Positions 6,035 through 11,251 of a stretch of DNA of 11,251 bases are shown here, in pieces; within the stretch, counting starts at the first letter, position 1; every line of letters begins with the position of its first letter. The notes under the pieces were generated by a model. That model was given only the letters and a program-made list of their open reading frames with translations, had not been told where the DNA came from and made no database searches. Made by a program: the position numbers and the translations under genes. Location of the stretch: positions 1 through 11,251 of the forward strand of contig JAJFHB010000639.1 of assembly GCA_021775795.1 (NCBI GenBank), written 5' to 3'. Source of the stretch: Hyphomicrobiales bacterium. GTDB taxonomy: Bacteria > Pseudomonadota > Alphaproteobacteria > Rhizobiales > JAJFHB01.

Positions 6035-6063
6035 GACATAAGTGCCGGTGGCGCGCGGAACAA
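6035..6063 (-). promoter_or_regulatory. Weak candidate promoter for the S49 peptidase
   Basis: On the minus strand TTGTTC (plus 6063-6058) and TATGTC (plus 6040-6035) are exactly 17 bp apart, about 37 bases before the peptidase ATG. Each hexamer matches the consensus at only three bases in order, so read-through from the methyltransferase gene is equally possible. Confidence 0.22.
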
Positions 6064-6068
6064 GATCT

Positions 6069-6845
6069 CTATTGAAGCTCTACAGACGCACCCTGTCGCA
6101 GAATGTTCTCGGCGGATGCGCTGAAGCCATGCCCTTCCCCATGCAGCACCATGCCCTGCATCAGTTTCAGTGCAGCACGGGAGCCTTTGGTGCCGCGAAG
6201 AATAATGCGGCTCGCCGCCTCGCCGGCGCGCGGAAACAAAGGATAGACCCGGCAATCACCAATGCGGCCCTTTGTGCAGACGAGCAGCCGGTCCAGCATT
6301 TCGGCCCGGTGGATGATCGTCATGGTGCCCTGCGGCTTCAGGGCAGCCGTCATGAAACGAAACCAGTGATCCATATCCTCCGGCCCGAATGCATGGGCTC
6401 GGGCCTTGAGGGCATTGTCAGACACCCGCGCTGCATTTGTGTCAAAATAGGGAGGATTGGCCATGACATGATCAAAACCACCCGTCTGGAGCCCCGCAGC
6501 GGCAATCCCTGACAGAATGTCGGCTTCCACGAAGCTGACACGATCACCCAGATCATTGCGCCTGGCGTTTTGGCGCGCAAGGGCAACCATTTCCGGTTCA
6601 ACCTCCAGGCCCGTCACAATTGTTCCCGCCAGTCGCGAGGCCAGACACAAAGCAGCAACGCCGACACCGCTGCCAGCCTCCAACACGGCATCGCCAGATT
6701 TCGCCGACACGGCGGCTGCAAGAAAAACCGCATCAATGCCGGCGCGATAGCCTTTCTGGGGCTGCAAAATTTCGAGGCGCCCGCCGAGAAACTGGTCATC
6801 GCTGGTAACGGCCACGGCAGAGAGGGCCTGCAGATCAGTTGGCAT
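6069..6845 (-). CDS. trmN6: TrmN6-like tRNA1(Val) (adenine-37-N6)-methyltransferase
   Basis: A 258-residue Rossmann-fold SAM-dependent methyltransferase. The N-terminal block LEILQPQKGYRAGIDAVFLA at about 24-43 is the signature of the YfiC/TrmN6 group. Motif I is VLEAGSGVGVAAL at 54-66; an acidic motif II follows near E81-E83 (GLEVEPEMV), then D109, and the catalytic MANPPYF at 128-134, the N-P-P-Y of N6-adenine methyltransferases. In E. coli the family methylates A37 of tRNA1(Val); the exact tRNA target in this organism is inferred. The start is the ATG at 6845, with GAGG 8 bases ahead; an upstream in-frame TTG at 6854 is less likely. The start overlaps the end of the DUF2007 gene by 11 bp, which indicates translational coupling. 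The S49 peptidase gene follows 70 bp downstream. Confidence 0.87.
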   Translation of the reverse strand: MPTDLQALSAVAVTSDDQFLGGRLEILQPQKGYRAGIDAVFLAAAVSAKSGDAVLEAGSGVGVAALCLASRLAGTIVTGLEVEPEMVALARQNARRNDLGDRVSFVEADILSGIAAAGLQTGGFDHVMANPPYFDTNAARVSDNALKARAHAFGPEDMDHWFRFMTAALKPQGTMTIIHRAEMLDRLLVCTKGRIGDCRVYPLFPRAGEAASRIILRGTKGSRAALKLMQGMVLHGEGHGFSASAENILRQGASVELQ

Positions 6846-7074
6846 GATCCTCAATCCCGGCTTCGGTCAGAACAAACCTGGCCTGATCAAGCTTCTCCCC
6901 TTCCACCATGAGGCGACACGGCAATATGCCGAGGCTGCCTTCAATAATGCTCATGTTTGTGTCCAGCACCACATGCTCAATCTGAGCCTCGGTGAGAAGG
7001 GACACAATGAACGATATGAGAACCGGGTCGTTGGTTCGAAGCAGTTCTTTCACAAGCTCAGTCCTTGCATCCAT
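6835..7074 (-). CDS. DUF2007 family small protein
   Basis: A 79-residue protein that fits the DUF2007 family (putative signal-transducing protein). Its pattern is ELLRTNDPVLISFIVSLLTE at about 9-28, then QIEHVVLDTNMSIIEGSLG at about 31-49 and RLMVEGEKLDQARFVLTEAG at about 54-73, the usual beta-alpha-beta-beta-alpha-beta layout where a helix reports on position in a chain or a sibling residue. Length is normal. No biochemical role is established for the family. No clear ribosome-binding site precedes the ATG; TTCACT (plus 7115-7110) and TATTCA (plus 7092-7087), 17 bp apart on minus, would start transcription only a few bases before it, so a leaderless or near-leaderless mRNA is possible. It is the first gene of a likely operon with the methyltransferase (11-bp overlap) and perhaps the S49 peptidase, and it diverges from ispB. 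Confidence 0.88.
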   Translation of the reverse strand: MDARTELVKELLRTNDPVLISFIVSLLTEAQIEHVVLDTNMSIIEGSLGILPCRLMVEGEKLDQARFVLTEAGIEDHAN

Positions 7075-7159
7075 CTATTGAGCTGTTGAATACGCAACTG
7101 CGGCTGCAAAGTGAAGCGTTGTCTCCGGTGACAGCGCTCACGAATGCGTCGGCAAAGTT

Positions 7160-7182
7160 GAGCGAGCGGCCAATAGTCGCTC
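7160..7182. repeat. 6-bp inverted repeat next to the ispB promoter
   Basis: GAGCGA (7160-7165) and TCGCTC (7177-7182) form an inverted repeat with an 11-nt spacer, ending directly before the presumed -35 of ispB. It may be a regulator site or chance; no known motif is matched. Confidence 0.25.
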
Positions 7183-7211
7183 TTGCTCCCGCCCCTCGCG
7201 CTGCCTATGCT
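7183..7211 (+). promoter_or_regulatory. Probable sigma-70-type promoter of ispB
   Basis: TTGCTC (7183-7188), a 17-bp spacer and TATGCT (7206-7211) form a reasonable alphaproteobacterial housekeeping promoter. Transcription would start near 7218 and give a leader of about 30 bases before the GTG at 7247. Confidence 0.45.
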
Positions 7212-7246
7212 CAAGCCAACGATAAAAGTATGTACGGGGATTTCAG

Positions 7247-8263
7247 GTGGGCGTTGTTGTACCCATTGCTGGTGGCGCCAGAAACGACGCCAGTATCGAT
7301 CCACTTCTTGCGCTGGTTGCCGACGACATGCAGGGCGTTAACAACGTCATTCTGTCGATGGTACGCTCTGATGTTGAACTGATACCGGAGCTTGCACAGC
7401 ATCTGATCAACTCCGGCGGCAAAAGATTGCGTCCGGTTTTGACCATCGCCACAGCACAGATGTGCGGCTATGAAGGCTCCTCCCACGTCAAGCTGGCGGC
7501 GGCTGTCGAGTTCATGCACACCGCCACCCTGCTTCATGACGATGTGGTTGATGAGAGCGACCTGCGCCGCGGGAAGGTTGCAGCCCGCATTCTCTGGGGC
7601 AATGAAGCAAGCGTCCTGGTTGGCGACTTCCTGCTCGGTCAGGCCTTCAAGATGATGGTGGAGACGGAATCTCTCGTCAGCCTCCGCATTCTGTCGAGCG
7701 CCGCTGCCGTGATCGCTGAAGGCGAGGTTATGCAACTCGCCGCTTCCAAAGACACATCAACAACAGAAGATGCCTATCTTGAAGTCATCAATGCCAAAAC
7801 GGCGACGCTGTTTTCCGCTGCAGCAGAAGTCGGTGCCGTGATCGCCGGCAGTTCCAGAGACGAGCAGGCAGCATTGGAGTCCTTCGGCCGCAATCTTGGT
7901 ATCGCGTTCCAGTTGGTTGACGATGCACTCGATTACTCAGGCAAGCAGTCATTGCTCGGCAAGTCCGTTGGCGATGATTTTCGCGAGGGCAAAATTACCT
8001 TGCCCGTGGTCCTGTCGTACCGGCGGGGTTCTGCCGATGAACGGGAATTCTGGAACCGTACCCTGGAAGAAGGCACTCAAAACGATGAGGACCTGGAGCT
8101 TGCGGTTTCCTACATGGAACGACATGGTGCCCTCAAAGACACCGTGGAGCGCGCCCACCATTACGGCGCCATCGCCAGAGACGCCCTCGAGATTTTTCCC
8201 GACAGCCCTCACAAGAACGCCCTTATGGATGCGGTGGATTTTGCGATTAAGCGGGACTACTGA
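7247..8263 (+). CDS. ispB: Long-chain trans-polyprenyl (octaprenyl-type) diphosphate synthase
   Basis: A 338-residue class I polyprenyl synthetase that condenses IPP units onto an allylic diphosphate to build the side chain of ubiquinone. All family marks are present: GGKRLRP at 57-63, the first Asp-rich motif DDVVD at 98-102, RRGK at 107-110, and the second motif DDALD at 225-229 with GDDFREGKITLP at 242-253. Ala93, five residues before the first motif, is small, as expected for long-chain products; the exact chain length (C40 or C50) cannot be read from sequence. The start is a GTG: the frame is closed by a stop at 7223-7225 and no in-frame ATG lies before the conserved core; GGGG precedes it as ribosome-binding site. 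It diverges from the DUF2007 gene across 172 bp and is followed after 52 bp by the RidA-like gene. Confidence 0.94.
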   Translation: MGVVVPIAGGARNDASIDPLLALVADDMQGVNNVILSMVRSDVELIPELAQHLINSGGKRLRPVLTIATAQMCGYEGSSHVKLAAAVEFMHTATLLHDDVVDESDLRRGKVAARILWGNEASVLVGDFLLGQAFKMMVETESLVSLRILSSAAAVIAEGEVMQLAASKDTSTTEDAYLEVINAKTATLFSAAAEVGAVIAGSSRDEQAALESFGRNLGIAFQLVDDALDYSGKQSLLGKSVGDDFREGKITLPVVLSYRRGSADEREFWNRTLEEGTQNDEDLELAVSYMERHGALKDTVERAHHYGAIARDALEIFPDSPHKNALMDAVDFAIKRDY

Positions 8264-8315
8264 CACAACGATCTAATCGCCTGAATATCTGGCACCAGCA
8301 TGGAGGTATCTGCAC

Positions 8316-9536
8316 ATGTCCAACATCTGGCGCTGGCCCATCGACGAAGTTCATCACATCTCAGGCACGGCAGGACCGCTGACGTTTGTCGGTGGTGCCG
8401 GCGATTTTGATGACCAGGGCCGCATTCGCAATGCAGGCAATCTGGATGCCCAGATTGACGGCGCTGTCGCCAATATCGCCATAGCGCTGGGTGGCGAAAG
8501 CGCCACGCTCGAAGATGTTGTGCGGCTCAAGGTTCACTACACAGCCGATGTCGACGACTGGCACGTGATCAAACGCCTGGCTGATCTTTTTCCAATCGAC
8601 CCCATGCCGGCCATTTCAACCGTGCCTGACCCCATGCAACCCTTTGCCGACCAAATGGTGCAGATTCAAGTCGTTGCGCAACGGGGATGGCGCCATGGCC
8701 AAAACGTCCGATCTTGTCCGCGCCCTGTGCCACCACAATGGCGCGAGGCCTTCGCTGGACGGGCCGTGACGGGCGGCCTGCGCGCTGGGGAGTTCATTGC
8801 GGTCGCAAACCGCACGGCTCAAAACGCCGAGGGGGCCGTGGCTGCGCCGGGTGACGGCATAGCCCAGAGCCATGAAATCATGGGCTGGCACAAGGAGACG
8901 CTTGCAGCCCTTGGCGCGGGCTTCCAGGACGCCGTCAAGATGGAAGGATACTACTTCGGCACCACGCGGGAGGAATGGCGACCATTGGCCCAGGCGCGGG
9001 CCAGTCACTTTGCAGAGCCAGGTCCTGTGGCGACCGTTGTGCCCTGTCACCGGCTCAACCCTGAAGGTGCTGTTACAAAGATTGAAGTCATGGCCATGCG
9101 CGATGAGTGGAACGGTTTCGATAAATACATTCCGCGCGATGATTTCTGGCCAAGGCGCGTCTGGGACTGGCAGATCCCGTTACCCTATCGCCAGGCAATC
9201 CGTCTGCGAGATACAATCTGGCTCGGCGGACAGGTTCCCTCGGAACCCTTCATGAACACGTCGAAACCGATGTACCCGGCAGAGCTCGTTGCTCAGACGC
9301 GATTGGTGATGACCTGTCTTGAGGACCTTCTGCGTGGCTTCAACCGCACCACGGCGGATCTCAAACTCATGGTCTGCTATTTCACCTGTCCAGACGGCGA
9401 AGAGACGACGAAACTTTTCCTCGACACGGTGTCCGGCATGATTGGCGGCGCCCTGCCGCCAACCACACTGGTGCCGAAACCGGGTATGCACACGCCTCTG
9501 GGAACGGTCGAAATCTGGGGCGTGGCACAGGCCTAG
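8316..9536 (+). CDS. Protein with three tandem RidA-like (YjgF/YER057c/UK114) domains
   Basis: A 406-residue protein made of three RidA-fold units: about 10-121, 147-262 and 285-404. Each shows the family order: a hydrophobic strand pair (LTFVGGAGDF; GEFIAVANRT; TIWLGGQVPS), a long helix (DGAVANIAIAL; ETLAALGAG; QTRLVMTCLEDLL), a strand (VVRLKVHYT; AVKMEGYYF; DLKLMVCYFT), and a closing strand (VQIQVVAQ; TKIEVMAM; GTVEIWGVAQ). RidA normally is a trimer of single domains of about 130 residues that hydrolyses 2-aminoacrylate and other imines with a conserved Arg in P-T-R-S. Here the aligned positions are I100, A239 and T384, so all three sites lack it, as in non-deaminating Rid subfamilies. The chain may form an intramolecular pseudo-trimer. 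A GGAGG ribosome-binding site lies 9 bases before the ATG. It follows ispB by 52 bp and could be co-transcribed; its ligand is unknown. Confidence 0.85.
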   Translation: MSNIWRWPIDEVHHISGTAGPLTFVGGAGDFDDQGRIRNAGNLDAQIDGAVANIAIALGGESATLEDVVRLKVHYTADVDDWHVIKRLADLFPIDPMPAISTVPDPMQPFADQMVQIQVVAQRGWRHGQNVRSCPRPVPPQWREAFAGRAVTGGLRAGEFIAVANRTAQNAEGAVAAPGDGIAQSHEIMGWHKETLAALGAGFQDAVKMEGYYFGTTREEWRPLAQARASHFAEPGPVATVVPCHRLNPEGAVTKIEVMAMRDEWNGFDKYIPRDDFWPRRVWDWQIPLPYRQAIRLRDTIWLGGQVPSEPFMNTSKPMYPAELVAQTRLVMTCLEDLLRGFNRTTADLKLMVCYFTCPDGEETTKLFLDTVSGMIGGALPPTTLVPKPGMHTPLGTVEIWGVAQA

Positions 9537-9561
9537 AGCGTTACACAGTAAATTGCTCTAG
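9533..9561. terminator. Hairpin spanning the stop codons of two convergent genes
   Basis: CTAGAGC (9533-9539) and GCTCTAG (9555-9561) form a perfect 7-bp outer stem. Inside it TTAC (9541-9544), loop ACA, GTAA (9548-9551) make a further 4-bp stem, with a G-T wobble and a 2-nt bulge between. The left arm contains the TAG of the triple RidA gene and the right arm the TAG of the convergent membrane-protein gene. It may act as a bidirectional transcription end, although no T-run follows; it also resembles the short TCTAGAGC-type palindromes common between genes in Rhizobiales. Confidence 0.5.
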
Positions 9562-10031
9562 ACCAATGAACGCTCCGCTATTCCGCGCATGTGATCAGCG
9601 AAGGCTGTATCCTCACCTTCCAGCAATGCAGGTAACGCTGCGCGAAAGTCCTTGCGCGCGCACCATTCACTCATGTCGTCTTCCCACGATGACCACATGC
9701 GTTTCGTGTCACGGGTCATGCGCTCGGAATAGACGATGATGTAAGCTTTCTCGAACAGCGATATGAGAATGTTGAACAAGATGAGCTGGCGCTCCTCTTC
9801 CTCGCCGCTCAGAGGGCCGGCGCCACTTGGACCGTGGATCAGTCGCAAGTCCGCATGATCCAGCGCAAGTTTGAGGAAATTGTCGTATTCCTCCGACAGC
9901 ATTCGATGCAGCTCGTTCTCCTCATTTTGCCGTTCCTTGCGCTGCTCCATTACGAAAACAACTATTGCAGTTGGCAGACCGAGGATGGTGATCACGTAAC
10001 TCAGTGCCTCAAGGATCTCCATGGTGCTCAT
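9558..10031 (-). CDS. Membrane-anchored protein of unknown function
   Basis: A 157-residue protein with one hydrophobic segment at about 8-28 (EALSYVITILGLPTAIVVFV), then a charged, probably coiled stretch (EQRKERQNEENELHRMLSEE, about 29-48), and a mostly helical cytoplasmic region with W113, W116, W123 and an acidic tail. A second hydrophobic stretch at 83-101 (LILFNILISLFEKAYIIVY) could be a helix packed against the membrane or a soluble core helix. I recognise no named domain with certainty. Its ATG overlaps the TGA of the upstream sulfotransferase gene as ATGA (10028-10031), so the two are almost certainly co-translated and may work together. A second ATG four codons in is a possible start. 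Its stop lies inside the hairpin shared with the convergent RidA-like gene. Confidence 0.8.
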   Translation of the reverse strand: MSTMEILEALSYVITILGLPTAIVVFVMEQRKERQNEENELHRMLSEEYDNFLKLALDHADLRLIHGPSGAGPLSGEEEERQLILFNILISLFEKAYIIVYSERMTRDTKRMWSSWEDDMSEWCARKDFRAALPALLEGEDTAFADHMRGIAERSLV

Positions 10032-11251
10032 GACGCAGCTTCTCCGGTATGCCGGTCTCCAAGGGCCTGCATCAGCGGCGCCAAGGCATCTCCATAACGC
10101 TTCCAGCGTCCCGACGAACTCGTATAGATGGGTTGACGCACCTGCCAGCGGCTGGGGGTGGATACGACCCTTTCAGTATCGAAATAGCGCAGACAGCCGT
10201 CTTCCCACTCAAGCTCGAGGAAATCGATGAGAGCACGGCTGACGCCTTCCTGATCGGCGATGAGACTTTCATATTGAAGCTCAAAAATCGGCAGTGGGGA
10301 AACCTCACGCCAATGATCCATCAACGTTGCATACTCCCGGTAATATTGACCAAGGGTCTCAAGATTTGCGTTGTAGCCGTGACTGGCGTTGAAATTCTGC
10401 ATGAAGCAGGAAACACAGGTATCCATCGGATCACGGCGACAATGAATAATGCGGGCACGGGGGAACATCATGCCAATCAAGCCAACATGCTCGTAATTAT
10501 GCGGGTTCTTGTCTGTAATCCGCAGGGCGGTTTTCGGCGCCCGCTCAAAGGTTGAGAGATAGGCATTCGCGTGGGCCGCAATTGCTGCCGGATCGAGGTC
10601 ACGCACGCGGTTGGCAAAAGTTTCCGGATCGGGATCGCCGAAGCCAAGTCCACGGGCGATCTGCCTAAGGTTCGGCAACTCGCCCAGTCCGTGGGCCTGC
10701 GAATGGCTGGCAACAATTTGTTCGGTCAACGTTGTGCCTGAACGGGGCATGCCGACAATGAATACCGGCCGCGCATCTGAGATCCCAACGCCTGGACGCG
10801 GGGTGAGAAAACTCCTGGAGTAAAGTTGACGTGCCCGGGCATAGGTCCGTCTGTGCAGGTCCATGTGAAACAGCACGTCGGCGTGTTCCTTGCCTCGTAC
10901 AAAATGATAGATGGCTTCTTCCCAGTCCTCGACATCATTGGATAGTTTGCCGAGAGAATGGTGCAGAAGAACCCGTTCCTGATTTTCCAGGCCCGGGTCA
11001 TCGAGCAACCGGCGGGCCTTGCGGATCAGGGGATCTCCGGCCTCATACCTGCGACACAAGGCAAGCCCCGCAACAGCTCGCACACTTTCCGGTGCATCCT
11101 CAAGGAGGCGCTCAAAGGCCACCGCCGCGCCGTTCAGATCTCCCGTCTCTAGCGCCAGTTCCGCCAATGAAAGGCTGGGCCGCACAGCCTTCCGATCCTC
11201 TTTCAGGGCCAGCTCTTTCTGTCGGCTGGCCTTCGCTACTTCACCCTGAGT
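10028..11251 (-). CDS. TPR-sulfotransferase, 5' end beyond the window
   Basis: The reverse frame is open to the window edge, giving 407 residues of an N-terminally incomplete protein. The first visible part has helical tetratricopeptide-like repeats (for example SLAELALETGDLNGAAVAFE and HSLGKLSNDVEDWEEAIYHF). The catalytic domain of the Sulfotransfer_3 type follows: VFIVGMPRSGTTLTEQIVAS is the 5'-phosphosulfate loop of PAPS binding, RARIIHCRRDPMDTCVSC the 3'-phosphate site, and SRWQVRQPIYTSSSGRW near the C-terminus is the family's conserved closing block. It should transfer sulfate from PAPS to an acceptor hydroxyl; the acceptor could be protein, peptide or glycan and is not shown by the sequence. 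A GTG at 11185 is only an internal codon because TPR-like helix continues upstream of it. It overlaps the following membrane-protein gene by four bases. Confidence 0.88.
   Translation of the reverse strand, partial: TQGEVAKASRQKELALKEDRKAVRPSLSLAELALETGDLNGAAVAFERLLEDAPESVRAVAGLALCRRYEAGDPLIRKARRLLDDPGLENQERVLLHHSLGKLSNDVEDWEEAIYHFVRGKEHADVLFHMDLHRRTYARARQLYSRSFLTPRPGVGISDARPVFIVGMPRSGTTLTEQIVASHSQAHGLGELPNLRQIARGLGFGDPDPETFANRVRDLDPAAIAAHANAYLSTFERAPKTALRITDKNPHNYEHVGLIGMMFPRARIIHCRRDPMDTCVSCFMQNFNASHGYNANLETLGQYYREYATLMDHWREVSPLPIFELQYESLIADQEGVSRALIDFLELEWEDGCLRYFDTERVVSTPSRWQVRQPIYTSSSGRWKRYGDALAPLMQALGDRHTGEAAS

Noticed and set aside
6042..6512. 156-residue open frame on the plus strand
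   Set aside because: It is antisense to the TrmN6-like gene, including its catalytic N-P-P-Y region.
6846..6854. TTG start at 6854 for the TrmN6-like methyltransferase
   Set aside because: The ATG at 6845 has a GAGG at proper distance, while the TTG has no such support.
7211..7735. 174-residue open frame on the minus strand inside ispB
   Set aside because: It lies opposite the strongly conserved prenyl synthase and its translation resembles no family; it is a shadow of codon use on the other strand.
8616..9050. 144-residue open frame on the minus strand
   Set aside because: It lies opposite the triple RidA gene and shows no recognisable domain.
8316..9536. Idea that the RidA-like protein detoxifies 2-aminoacrylate made by the PLP enzyme at 1200-2453
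   Set aside because: All three RidA units lack the needed arginine and the genes are about 6 kb apart with unrelated genes between them.
11183..11185. GTG as the start of the sulfotransferase
   Set aside because: The frame continues upstream to the window edge with charged helical sequence that fits the TPR region, so the true start lies outside the window.
1..11251. CRISPR array, insertion sequence, tRNA or phage gene
   Set aside because: No regularly spaced repeats, transposase or integrase motifs, cloverleaf-like sequence or phage proteins were seen on either strand.

Overview
The window looks like chromosomal DNA of an alphaproteobacterium, most likely from Hyphomicrobiales (Rhizobiales) or a close relative. 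The main clue is the divergent block octaprenyl diphosphate synthase / DUF2007 / TrmN6-type methyltransferase / S49 peptidase, an order I recall from rhizobial genomes; no database search was possible. Base composition is fairly GC-rich, intergenic gaps are short, and most genes look intact. I see no rRNA, tRNA, CRISPR array, insertion sequence or phage gene.

Layout. Positions 1-275 (minus) hold the N-terminus of a nitronate monooxygenase-like flavoenzyme, cut by the window edge. It diverges from a LysR-type regulator (350-1189, plus), and a perfect 17-bp palindrome in the short gap is the probable operator. A sphingosine-1-phosphate-lyase-like PLP enzyme (1200-2453, minus) converges on the regulator and diverges from an alpha/beta hydrolase (2726-3541, plus) across a 272-bp gap containing several small inverted repeats. 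Next come a putative 2OG-Fe(II) oxygenase of the TIGR02466 type (3553-4203, minus), a divergent GFA-family zinc protein (4340-4735, plus) and an unrecognised 62-residue single-pass membrane protein (4751-4939, minus).

The conserved core follows. An S49 serine-lysine peptidase (5132-5998), a TrmN6-like methyltransferase (6069-6845) and a DUF2007 protein (6835-7074) lie on the minus strand, read in the order DUF2007, methyltransferase, peptidase. Opposite them are the long-chain prenyl synthase ispB (7247-8263), which makes the ubiquinone side chain, and a protein with three tandem RidA-like domains (8316-9536), both plus. The last two genes, on minus, are a TPR-sulfotransferase truncated at its 5' end by the window edge (10028-11251) and a membrane-anchored protein of unknown function (9558-10031); they overlap by the classic ATGA.

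I found no clear multi-gene defence or biosynthetic system. The items most worth a second look are the triple RidA protein, whose three domains all lack the arginine needed for classical imine deamination; the sulfotransferase / membrane-protein pair; the palindrome shared by the regulator and flavoenzyme promoters; a hairpin that contains both stop codons of two convergent genes; and the repeat-rich gap between the S49 peptidase and the small membrane protein.
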